Shown: piece by piece, positions 1 to 12,889 of the stretch | How positions within the stretch are numbered: the first letter of the stretch is position 1 | How the letters are laid out: each line of letters begins with the position of its first letter | Assembly (NCBI GenBank): GCA_964035545.1 | Contig: OZ037765.1 | Span: 19,338,698 to 19,402,697 of the forward strand | From: Bugula neritina | Taxonomy: Eukaryota > Bryozoa > Gymnolaemata > Cheilostomatida > Bugulidae | Reading direction: 5' to 3' | Length of the DNA stretch: 64,000 bases | Position numbers and translations under genes: made by a program | The notes under the pieces: model-generated | Database searches by the model: none | Seen by the model: only the letters and a program-made list of their open reading frames with translations | What the model was told of the DNA's origin: nothing

Positions 1-3000
1 TTTGACTAATATTACGCTTACATGACCAGTACTTAGTTTTTCACACTCTGTGCAAGCCTGTTGTTAGGTTCAACTATATTATAATACATAATTTTATATT
101 ACACAGAAACATTTTAATCTTCAACTATAATTATGGCAAACATTATGCACATCTTTTTTTGCAGGTGGAATAGATTGACATGAATACTCTTGGCCAGATA
201 CTGTCATTACATAGGATTTATGGCATGCCAGCTCAGGTGACTTGCATTTATTTCTAAACCAAACTTAGTCCTTCCCAAAGTTATTAAACTATAACTGCAT
301 GATAAATAATAAACTTGTAATAGTCTAGCTAATTAGAGTTTTTAATTGTTATAAAATGTTGATGTGTTTTGAAAAACGTATTTTGTAGTAATAAACTTCA
401 CTAATCCTAAAAAGTCTAAGCTGGGTTACTCATAAACTATCGTAAAACTGGTAAATAGCACCTAGTAAATATAATACATTATGTTGAAGAGTGCACCATA
501 ACTGCTTACTAATTAGTATTAAAAAAATGACACGTTAATATGTTAATAATCCCCTGTTGCTGAGGGTTAATGAGCCAAATTGCTTGGTACAATAAATATG
601 AATAGACCCACATTTTCATGTTTAACTTTTAGCCCTTTTGATAAAATGAACAATGGAAGTTTCATGTAAGTTCTTTTAATATTAGTGTGGGAGGGAAAAC
701 AAGTTTTAAACATCCTGATTTTATGGCAGCTTTCAACTTGTTGGGCATTTTACTGGCACATTGTTGCTACATGACATATACTGTAAATAGGGAAGTGGTG
801 TAGCTGCGACTAACACAGTGGGCTCATTAACTGCTTCTTTTTAATAAGTTTATCTTATATGTTGCACCTTTTAGATTGTATCAATGCAAAGTAACCCTTG
901 AAGTCGTGCTCATCTCCCCAAGTTTATCTCAAACCCCACTAACATGCATTCATTATTGCCATCTATTCAATGTAAAGTAGCCGCTGCAGTTGCAATGATC
1001 CCAATCCTTTGACTGGCTGACTGATCAAAGAGCTGAGAGGAAACAAACACAAAAGATTATCATTTCTAGTTTATTTTAGTATTTAAATCAACTGTGATTC
1101 GTAAAACTGTTTAATAAGTTTACAGGTTTTAAAAGAACACAACAAATGTAGAGGATGTCATTACCGCTTGTTTAATATATAAATGATTTAAATGAAATTT
1201 ATGGGAAATTAAAGTCTTATAAGTATGATTGTTTTATATGCTTGCAATAACTTAATAATTATGTTGGTAATAATGATGATTTAGCTTACTGCAATGTATT
1301 ACTATATGCTGTTACTAAACCAACTCCATGTTGTTATAGAGACAAATCTTTTGTAAACTGCAATATTTTACATTGCATTTGAATAAACCAACCTCTACAC
1401 AAACCGGTGACTTTTAGATTTGTAGCCATATTGACTCTGGAGTAGTCATTAATCAACTTTACATACACAAATTTGTTGAAACTTTACATAATAGTCTCAT
1501 AGTGTATTAAAGTAAATATATATGCACAATGACATAAAATTAAGTAAACTAACACATGTCTACTATTTGCTATGCATGAAATTCATTTATATACATTAAT
1601 TTTGAGCTTACATAACTCTTGCATTAGGGTTTATTAGAATCTCAAAATCTTTGTATGTGTTTAATGTGCCGCCTGTTTTGAATAGGAGAGGCTGTTTTAT
1701 GGTAATTACCTACAAACGATCAATGCTCGAGTTTAACTCACAGCAAACTGTTTCAATATGAAGTGCACTTGTACAGCTGGTCATTACACATACACTGATT
1801 GAGCAACCACTTTAGTTCAGCACTAGTAGAAGCCATTTTGTGGTATGTCTGTTGCTCTAATTTAGGCTGATACTATTTGCAAGCCTTAGCCCGGACACTC
1901 ATGTCTGCATAAATATAACGTACATTTTAATTTTTGATCAATTATAATTGCAAATTGCTATCATATTTTCTAAAATTTTCGTGTCAAAAAGATAAGACTA
2001 CGTGACTAGTCTATTGCCACTAGATATTCAATTTTCAAATTATTGATGTCTTTTGATTGGCTGTTTCATTTTGTTCAATTTTTACTCCATTGCAGTATTA
2101 CCAAATCCTTTTGCTTGCAATCTAAATTCATGTTTGAAATTATTTCATTACACACAGCAAATTTATTTTGTGAAAATGTTGAAAGAATATTTTTTAAAGT
2201 AATATGTTTACTTTTTGGATATGTGCTGTAAGTAATTTTGTAGTGCTTTAGACACAGAGTATAGTTATGTTATAGCATAAGATTGTAATTATATTGCAAA
2301 TTGCAAATTATACATGTACGATAATCAAAAGAATTTGTGACTATGGGCTTGAAATTATTTTTAGTGAACTAATGATCCATAAAATAAAAGGAGAGACAAT
2401 TCCTTAACACCACACACTTGTTTTATACATCTATTTTATAAAGACACAAAAATAAATCAATACATTAAAGTAAAGATCCCTTTGTATCTAGAATAGTTTA
2501 TTTAAACTATTTTTACGGCCTTGCAATGCTATCTTTATATAATATGCATTCTGCACTCTTAGCATCCTTATCATTGCTGTAAAGAATGCAAGAATAAATG
2601 TTTTATTCCAATTTTTAGTTGATTCACTACAGTTGATAATATAAAATGCAGTTTCCAATTTTGCAAAAATAACCAATTCTTAATCACTGAACAAGCTATT
2701 CAATGCCTAGTCATGACTTCCTTTAGCTAATAACAAGTCTTTACATAATTAATAATTACCAATGCTTTCTAACAAAGAACAACGTAATTAAATTTAATTT
2801 GCTCAGTCAAAATTGAATTTGAAAGTATATCAGAATTCCAACAGAAACTTTTTTCAAACACTCTTTACGGATTTACATGACTTTTACCAAACTTTATAAC
2901 ACTTATACTTAGTTGTTCTTACATGTATTCACTCTTGTGCTTACTTATATACTTATTCATGTACTTACCTAAACTGTTCTTTTTTAATTTCTAGAACATA

Positions 3001-6000
3001 AAAGCAATAACCAATGATTATTGTCTACTAAGTGGATTACAATTATGTCCAGGGCTGTAAATATTTGTATTAGTATGAGTATTGTAATAGTTGACCCACC
3101 CAGCCATATTTTAAATCATTGCCTCATATTAAATCAAACATCCCTTAATTTAAATGTTGAAAATCAGTCCATTTTTTATATGTTTATGTCATGACTTATA
3201 TATTTGTTTCTAAAGTGTAGGCTCCATTATAAGTTATCTCCCTTTGCATTATTTATATGTGTTTGACATGTAATGGCATACAAATAATCTCGCTGTATAA
3301 ATAGAGAGTCATATTTTTAGTCATTGAATACAATTTGTGTCACGGAGAGTGTAACTACATACGTTGCAGAGTATTTGGCAAGGTGTTTGTGCATTCCCAA
3401 TTTCACAGAAAGGCAAACAATGCTACAACAAAAACTAGTTATTCTTGGCCTCATTAGATACTTTTAAGTAAATATTTAACTTGATACTGTACATATGTAA
3501 ATCTGAGATGTGACAAGCTTTTAATGTTCATAATCATGTGTGTATTATGGTTTGCCTATTTAAATATGTGATTTTAGCTCAAATTATTGCTACTCAATAC
3601 GAAATTATAGCTGACACTCTCATCAAAGATATCATGAATTCTCTTCTCAAACTACTTTGCCAATTTTAAAGTATTTGCTAAAGTGAATGGGTCAATCACG
3701 TGAAAGATAAATAGGATGAGCTAATGTCACTTTTTAGGCTAACAAAAATGACAATCTTATACAATGGTGACCTAATTTGACATCCTTGTTGAGCCACTGC
3801 CAGGGTACCATGTCTGTGATTTTGCTGCAGGGTTGACCTCGAATGTTGTTTTATTAAATAAAACTATTTTTCACTGACAAGCTGTTATTCAAATTTTTAG
3901 ATAACATAGATTATTTTACTTACAAAGAATAGTATATTGAGAAAACAGCAATGAAGCCTTGCTTGTTATACAGTTTGAAACAATATATATCTATTATTTA
4001 GCATAAGTTTAGCATAGACATTGATTTTATAGGGCAGCATCTGCATTATTTATCCTGGCAAATATTTTAAATTAATGCTGTTTTGTGTAAAACAAAATTT
4101 TATTTCTTCCAGTTTACACATGCATTTATTAGAATTAAGAACATAATAAAAATATTGTTTAAAAAACACAGTGCTTAATGCTTGAAGCATAAAAATGAAA
4201 TATTATGACTATGTTTGATTGAAGAAGTAAATGATTATTTGACTGCGTCTCTTTCTGCTGCTAATGCTATTTTACCTATCGCTGTTACTACTAATAAAAT
4301 AGCTGTACATGGATGATTTTTATGGTTGTTATCTTGTTTTAGTAGAAAGTATTAGTTTTCACAAAGTTACATACTAGAGACAAGATACTACACTGACTAA
4401 CTTGTCTGTTTATTAAATATTTCCTGCACAGTAGACAGCAAGACTCTTTTGTGATTTTCAGTGTATCAAATGCCAGTAAGCTGTTCAGGCTTTTATTTTA
4501 AAAAATATATTACGGTGAGCGTTAAACCTACGCATCTTCCCATATATTCCTTTTTGTTTACTAAATAGCTATCACTTTTAACTTTGAGAGACATGTAAAC
4601 ATCTCATATGATATTTCTCCATTAAATGTACAAATAAACTAACAAACAATAAAGCTCTCTTATATTCATATCCATTACATTTTGTAGCACACTCAATGCT
4701 TTGCCACTAGATACATTGTAAACTGTATAACAGCTCTACTATCTACAATGAATTATTGTCATTGGAACATAATTTCTATAGAAGACTCTTTGCTGTAGAG
4801 TATGGGCAACAATATGTGTAAACGTTGGCCTTAGGACTTGCAACACTTAAGAGACAAGAGGCTACCATCCCAATGTTTGTAAAAGAGTAAAAGTACTTAG
4901 TCTATGACAGTTGGACTTGAAGTATTGCTGCTCAAAACTCGATGACTATGTGAGTGTTTGTTGGTACAAATAAAATACATGCTTTAGTTTCTTGACACAG
5001 TCTCACGTGTTTTAATGTTCATTTAACACTCAACTTCTCAGTTACATTTATTTTCAAGTAGTAATACTATCAGCGATGTACAATGTTTGTCACCAATACT
5101 AAACTCTGCATCAAGTTCCACAATGTTGTGAGGTGTCAAACAAAATTTTTAAATTTTCAAACTGCCTCCTTTTCTTTTACAATGGCCCTTGAAAATTGTA
5201 ATGACATCATAAATCAACATGTCAGCAGCTGCATGCATTTACCAGAAACTAAACACAGCAGGGTAAACTAATCTTCAACTTATTTAAATAGTTTCTTTTA
5301 AATTTCTAGCATTATGTATTTGTCAGTTATTTGTTTTCCTTTTATATACAGAATGCTGGTAACGTTGTATATGCAAGTAAATTTTTTAATACTTTAAAAT
5401 TCCTTAATTGATTAATAAAGTTTTCCTATTTTCATTTGGCAATAAAGTTTTGTTTTGTTGAGACAAATATTCTTGAGCAAAAGTGAAAAGTCTTTAAAAC
5501 TGTGGTAAATGAAAAAGAATTCAAGCACAGTGTTTGTATTCAGAAAACATATTGCGTTTTTCCACTTAAATTTTATTTATACAGTTAAGCTTGGCCATTT
5601 GATTTACCAACTACAATGTGATGGTAAAACCATCCAGCACTGTTTGATATTATATATTTCTGTACTGATCAATGACAAAATTATAAAGTCTAGGAACTAG
5701 ATTGGCTTCTTTTAATGGCTTCACATAATTTATGAAAGTGTTTATATCTATAGTGATGTGCTAGTAAAGCTTAGTCCACTGCATCTTCTCCATGTCTGTA
5801 CATTTAGATGGCAGATAATATGTAGTGTGCAATTATATTCATGCATTTTATATACTACCAATTTATTGTTTATCAAATTCCTTTAATTTTATCAATATTA
5901 TAGAATTAATGTGTGGTAAAGTATCATTATAAAGATATTGCTTAAAGATAGGTCAGTACTTGTAAGGGTATTTAACACTTTCAATTCATCATATTCTCAC

Positions 6001-9000
6001 CACTTCAATAATATCATTGTGAAACTAATGCTTCCACTTGATGCGATTCACACATGTTATGTTTGAAGTTATCTTTTGGTAGCACCATCAATGAATGCTA
6101 CAGCTGTGCAACCACTGGCACTTCTACTTTATCAATTTTGATATAGAAGCACAATGTTTTCTTTGTAATTGGTAAATGGTTTTTTTTAAAAACTTTTTCA
6201 AGTAGTAGTAAGTTTCACTAAATTGAAAACTATCTACCTTGATTATCTTGGTTAATGCATCCCAAAGTATACTTGAAAATCACAACAACACGTGCAAGAA
6301 ATTATAGCACAGTTGTACCTCAATAATTTTATCTGCTTTAATCCCCTGTTTCTTGTATAACAAGCAAAATATTTTTCAGAAAAATTAATAAAATTTAAAG
6401 TTTAGCTCAAGCTATGCCAGCCAGTAATGCTTTAAGTAATGCGTTTAATGAGTTGTGTGGGAGAACCTTATCCGATATGTAAACCCCACTTTCTGACATA
6501 TTTATATAATGTGAGTCTTGTCAGCTGTAAGTCCTTTCAGGCTCAATTTGCTTGACACCCGAAATATTCAAATTAAAATTAGATACAATGACAGGTGTGA
6601 AATAAATGGACGATTGAAAATACTTCAGCATTTGGCCTTGTAACTGTACTAAATCTAGTCAACTGCTGTTATTTTCTCTTCTTTATTGTAGTATAAATTA
6701 GGATCTGGCATAAAAGTGACACTGCATAGTTTAATTTATGTTAGAAATAAATTGCTACAGATATCTATTGCTGGGACCAGCCAGTTAGCACTCAACTTAT
6801 AGTACTGCCAAAAAGTGTTGTTTAAAAAATTATTTATAAGATCTAAATAGCTATTGCACACATGCATGTAACATCCTGTTTTCTAGCCTATTTTTGCTAA
6901 AAATATTAAGGGTAAAAACATTTTTTATAACTTAGATGATAAATAAGATGATTAAGTTAAGGTTCTCCATGATAATTATTTCAAAAACTGCTTGCAAAAA
7001 TAAAGCAAAATATTAATTTAAGATGCAAGTAACTTTTCTTTGGACGGGATAGACTGAGTTAATGAGCTTTTGCTTGAGTTATATTTTAAGAATTAAAATA
7101 TGTATATTTGGCTTTGTTGGCTTGACACATAAGCACTGTTATTGACCCCTTTTTCTATAAATTTGCTCACAATAGACTAGCTAGTGCTTCATTACATGAT
7201 GTATTATTATAGTATTTAGTCTATTGCAATCTACCAGCATTATGTTCATATTTTCAATCTAGGTCACATGCAATCATGACCATCTCTATATTTACAATAG
7301 AGCTACTGTTATTTTGTTTTCTTTACAGAACCAGGGCCTTTACATAATTGCTGTTTGCTATATAGCAGTATACGGCTCTGTAAACTGGTATTTAATAAAA
7401 AGTTTGAAACGTACAGCTGCTGTTTTGCTATCAAGAGCAAATGTTGAAAAAACAATTCTTAACCTTGATAAAGCTTCAGAATGTATCTTTTTTGTTTTGC
7501 TGTTTACCACACTAGTCTATAATATTTAACATTAATGTATAGCTCAACCTAGCGGCAACCTATAAATAGGTTTATATGTAAAGAGAATAAATAGATGGTT
7601 TTGAAGATAGGCTTCTTTTGTTAGATGTATAGTATATTATATTAATGGTGTATAATTATTCATAGGACAAGACATGCAAGCTGAGCAATGCTTTGAGTCA
7701 GAATGTAGCCTTTTAGTAAATTATTTGAATACATGATGAAGATACCGAGGTGTTACTAACATATACAAACTAGCCCATTGTTTATACAGAATATATTAAC
7801 ATCATCCTAAACATTGTAATATTAGTATAACACTGTAACTATGTAGTCAACTATAGTAGACTCAGATATAAATTATTCTCATTGTGTATACAATTAGATA
7901 CCAGTCTCTTGCTTCTAATATAAAATTCATGATAGAAATCTCAGACACCAAGGGCAGCCTAACAGTAATCATAGCCAGTGCATTCAACAACAGTATATAG
8001 AGATGTTAGCAATATTCACTAGTGGGACTCGAGCCTATTTTAGAAGTGCCTAATAACCAACAAATCTGGTAATGATGGTAAAAGTTCCTTCTGCTACACT
8101 CAATGGTGACTTATGAGTATTATGCTTATGATGACCAGCTCACATAATCCACACAGATTAGGCATTCTTATTGGCATTTATAATTCCAGAATTATAAGGT
8201 TATACTGCTTACATGTAAAAAATGAATGCACCTATTAAATGCATTAACAAAAAAACATAGAAGACATATACATGTAATTAATAAACATTTGAGTAGTGGT
8301 TGCTTGACAGAATTATCAATGGAATTTTAAAAACATGTCAGAATGGTAATTATACAGTGGCATGACAGAAATATTGAATAAACTAGCAATTCTTGTCAAA
8401 AACTGTTGAGTGACATGACATAGCATGTACTCTAACACTGTGTTTGGCACTTGAAACTTTGAGTTGATAGCTAAGTGCTACCTGCCTTAATATATGCCTA
8501 TCTATGCTCAAATACATGTACATAATGTATCTGCATATTTATTCATTTTATATGGTTTCTTTCTGGTGTCACATAGCATGTCAATACTTTGCGTTCGCCC
8601 TTGTCTCATTAAATAGATAGTGGTATATAAAATATAAAACAAGTGGGTAGCACTTGAAACTGATACATAATATACATGTGTAAGGATGCTTATATCACGC
8701 ATGTACATATCAAAAATATTATAGGCTACGAATTGATTTAGTCAATTTAAAGCAAAGTTTTCAAATTAAACCTTCTTTTACATTTAGTTAGGGGACCAGC
8801 CACCTATTGTAGCAAGTGATCACAACAGAAAACAGTGAAACTTTTTATTAGTGGCTTTGGTGAAAATAATCTGGGCTATTTTGCAGTATGAGTTAAGAGT
8901 GGCCCCATTTTACAAGGACTTGTTAGGAATGCTTTCAATGACTAGTAACTTATATTGAACATTTGACATGAATTAAAAACCCATTCAATGCTTCATTGAC

Positions 9001-12000
9001 CAAAAATATTTGCAAGCTATCACAAGTTATTGAATAAATTTATTACTTGTGTATTCTTTGTGCCAATTTTGCTATTTTACTTTTAGATTATTTTCAGGGC
9101 ACTATAGATACTTTTAAGTGCTACATAGACACATTGTACAGTTGCAGTGATTTCACTAAGGAAATGTTCAACCATACTTTCCAAATTATTCAAAGCATAG
9201 GCTACACAGTAGCAGAAAAAGTTTCTAGGTACATGAAACTTTTTGTGTAGAAAGGATTTGTTTACTATAGCAGTTTTTAGCCAAAGACATGTTTTAATAA
9301 ATTTGGTAACAGTCAGCAATCTTCTAGTTTGCAGAGAAGTGCAGAGAAACTCTTTTTGAGAATAATAGCAACTTGTGTTTTCTATAACTAAAGGCATATT
9401 TGATTGAGTTTTACCACTGGCGACAACAAATGAGGTTTGCAAAAAGAGGTTTGCATATGGTGTGTGCGTTTGAGGTGTGTGAGTTGTGCGGGTTTGAGTT
9501 GTGTGCATGTGTGCGTGTGTGTGTGTGTGTGTTTTGTGTGTGCGCTCGTGAGTGTGTTGAGCATTGAGCAACACATCACCAAAAAACTTTGCTCTTTTTG
9601 TACTCAATGCACCAAATATTTTTCAGCAACTTCAAAGTAAACAAATTAGAGTGCATTGACATGATGTGTTATTCTCAGTTTTTTTTTAATGAATAGCAGG
9701 TAAATGAAGCCAAATTTCTTCCATGTTTTCTTAGAGTAGTGAGCCAAACTTCTCACTAATGTAGTTTTTTAGAGATCGCTATGATCACAGAGGTCATCAA
9801 AATAATCTGAAACACGTTAATGTTGTTAATCTATTAGTTGTACAGCACTGGTAACTGCTTTGTGATTTATTGGTAGTACAAAGCACACATCAAAAGATGC
9901 ATAGTTATATATAGCACTAGAATAAATATTATTCTAAATGATGGTTGTTTTTAAGTACACAAATTTATCTTAACCTTTGTGCCACCTCCTTCCCTTTCCT
10001 TTTACCATTCACATCACTTTTGACATATCACCATTGCTACTGCTGCATCTTTTGAGACCAAATTTGAGCACAGTGTTCACACAATATCTTCAAATCTACG
10101 TAAATATTAGACAAATTTCTGAATGTAACGTATATAGCAAACATTCATTAGACATAATTGGTCATATTATTTACAAGAGTGAATGTAAAAAGTATGCATT
10201 CACCTGTTTCCTGTTTGTATACCTGTTGCATGATAAATATGATATTTCAGAGTAACAAAGCAGATTGATACAATTAATTGACAACTGGAAGATTGGTGAC
10301 AGCGGAGATTGTTGCCTTGTGTCTTGTTTAAATACAATCTATGTTTAAGATACATTTGAAAGAAGAAATTTAATTTGAGAGGATAAATATCCGGCATAAT
10401 TGGCATGGGCACGTGTCATTAATACACAACTTTGTTACTACTGTGCAGTCTATATGTCACTAATAAATAAGTAAATATTTTGAATATAATGAAATATTAT
10501 AAGACAATATCTTTTCTTTTGTGTTTGAAGTTGCAATCAGCCTATCAAATGTTTGTCATAAACTCTGAATAATAAAGTGTAATAAATTTATTCAGTTGTT
10601 CATCAGCCCCATTCATCCATCAGTGTCATATTATTAGTAGGAACGGAAAGTGTCAATTCTGATTAGAGAGCAGAAAGTTAAGCCGTAAATGTCAACATTC
10701 TAGCTTGTCACAAATGTCCAACATATATGCAGCAGAGAACTGCAAGACCCCAACTCTGATCTCAAACATCTGGAGCGGAAGTTAAAACTCTTTCTACCTA
10801 ACCACACACCACTAGCATTGATAGTCTAGCAATGCTTGTACTTCTTGTTTTAAAAATCAGATTAAACTTAGAAAGCTGGCACTTGTAGATGATAATGTAC
10901 AATGTAATTATGCAACATAGAAAGCAGTGTGAGAAAGATGCACTGACAATTGAGAGCCTAGTGTCAGTGGTTAGAATCTGGTGTGGTTATCACATCTCAT
11001 CACCTAATTACTCATTAATATGCTGTTTGTGGATCAGATAATAATTAATAAGGTGATGTTTTTTGCAAGATTGACATTTTTTCTTTAACCATGTATTTAA
11101 TTAATTTAGTTCTAATTTATGGCTCATGTTATTAACTAAATAATGTTATTAGTAAATCATAAGTATATGTTTTGCTTTATAGCTTCAAGTGACCTTTTAC
11201 ATTGTTTAGACAATTGCTTGAGCTTCATTTGGTTCCACGGCTACATTCAGCTAGTACATACTTCAACTTGGAAAAGAATAAATTGCAACTTTTGAGATAT
11301 TCTTGGTATAAACTAAATATTGCTCAAATGTTGAACAGCATACCTAAAATATATTTCTTCATGCTTAAGGAACATGCCTACAGTGAATTTATAAAATATA
11401 CAATGCTAGTCTGATGGTTTTGTTAAACGATGGTTTTGCAGATAGCTTTTGGTTGCTTAAGCAAAAAATGAAGGGGATGCTTTTCTTTTGCATAATTAAT
11501 GCGGACACTTTTAGCTTCAATTCCTGTTGGCACAGAATATTTATATCATGTAATGCACGTAATCCACATAATCAAGTATTCAATTTGTTTTCCACCTGCT
11601 CAAAGTACATAACTTTGTGCAAATATATTCTTGCCAACAATGTAACCATTAGAAATAATAATTAGTATGTATTTTATTATTACAGAGCTGTGCTGATGAT
11701 ATAAATAGCAACTTTACTGGAAGATAATTAATATCACTGGCAATTATGTAATAGATAACATAAATTATTTAATAAATAAACCTTATTCTTAGTCTTTTAC
11801 TGTTAACTTGACCAACCAGTTTATGCAGCTTATAATTTTCTAAAAGAACCTGTGAATTTGGACTTTTTAAGCCTTTTTTCTATAGTAAGTCTGCAGGGAT
11901 GATTGCTTTACTGCAAACTTACTATGCAAAAATAATATGACATGAATGATACTTTTTATTTTATTGAAATGGTAAAAATCAAAAGCTGGTTAGACGGTGA

Positions 12001-12659
12001 CTATATATGTGTAAGTTCAGTTCGCTTTTTATAACTTTTAAATTTGTATGAAAATGAAAAATGTTTGTGAAATTGAAATAAATTCATGATATGTTTAGCC
12101 AAACATTTTACCAACTTGCGTGTAAAAGCAGATAGTTTTTCATGAAAGCCCACCCACTGTTAATGCTGCGTGAAGAAGATTTATTAACAGCCTGGTTTGT
12201 GCCATAAAAACTCTATTAAATTATGCATTTCAAGTGATATTTAATGGTTGCTTGTGATATGCATCACTTTATTGTCAATTTTAGTTCATTTACAAGTACA
12301 TGTAATTTGCTTTCATTTACAAAACTATATTACATCAAAACCAAAACATACCAACAGCTGTAATAGTGGTAATTTCACAAAAAGAAACATATCTCCCACA
12401 AAAAATAATTAAATATTTAGTCTAAGACAACAAAGTTTACATAATTTTAAACTGTTTTATGCTGAACATGGGACATATCACATTCACAATATATTTCAGA
12501 ATATACAAATAATTTAATTCTGATAAAACTAACAACGATTCCAAATAAAAAAATATATATCTTTCAATTATAACTAACATATATGGCAATTGAATAGCTC
12601 AACTGCCTACAAAAAATTAGCTTCACCAATAAAAGACTATAATATATAAATTCTCTCAA
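1..12659. other. Gene-poor AT-rich region downstream of Irx
   Basis: I see no protein-coding exon that I can support across about 12.6 kb. Open frames are short and carry no recognisable motif. The only clear sequence structure is the GT microsatellite near 9.5 kb. Iroquois genes in other animals are flanked by large regulatory deserts, so enhancers could lie here, but that is inference. Confidence 0.6.
9470..9552. repeat. GT-rich microsatellite
   Basis: An imperfect (TG)n tract with interspersed GTGCG and TTTG variants. It creates artificial Thr/His-rich open frames on the minus strand. Confidence 0.85.
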
Positions 12660-12744
12660 TTTATTATTCTGTTAACATTCATTTATCCTATAAGATGATT
12701 GTTTTAAAAACAAGAGGTTGTTTAATAACAAACTTTTGTTAGAA

Positions 12745-12750
12745 TTTATT
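12745..12750 (-). terminator. Candidate polyadenylation signal of Irx
   Basis: AATAAA on the minus strand, about 33 nt past the Irx stop codon. A second AATAAA lies at 12660-12665. In an AT-rich region such hexamers are common by chance, so the choice is tentative; the 3' UTR may be longer. Confidence 0.4.
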
Positions 12751-12782
12751 AAAAAATAGAGTTTCTACTAGTGAGTCTGTTG

Positions 12783-12889
12783 CTAGTGTTCCAAGTTAGA
12801 TCTACTGGAAGCTGATTCTGAAGGCGAAGTACGATCCCGGGAAGACATTTTACGAGCAATGGATTCCAACTTAGTGATTGTTTTCTCTG
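12783..12889 (-). CDS. Irx: Irx coding exon 7 (C-terminus and stop)
   Basis: A polypyrimidine tract and TAG acceptor precede codons for [19 protein letters not shown], a Ser-rich tail and NLEH, then TAG at 12783-12785. The phase matches the exon 6 donor. The tail has no recognised domain. Confidence 0.8.

Noticed and set aside
4645-4672. Short similarity between 4,648-4,672 and 14,424-14,449 (AATAAAGCTCTxTTATATTC)
   Set aside because: About 25 bp of AT-rich match without extension; too short to call a repeat family.
7329-7409. Segment preceded by a very good pyrimidine tract and CAG on the plus strand
   Set aside because: The encoded residues match no family, and no joining exon with a compatible phase was found.
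9104-9229. Exon-like plus-strand segment with TTTTCAG acceptor and TCTAG|GTACAT donor (GTIDTFKCYIDTLYSCSDFT...)
   Set aside because: No homologous family recognised and no partner exon nearby; acceptor-like pyrimidine tracts are frequent in this DNA.
9083-9607. 174-codon minus-strand open frame rich in His and Thr
   Set aside because: Much of it is the translated GT microsatellite; the rest has no motif.
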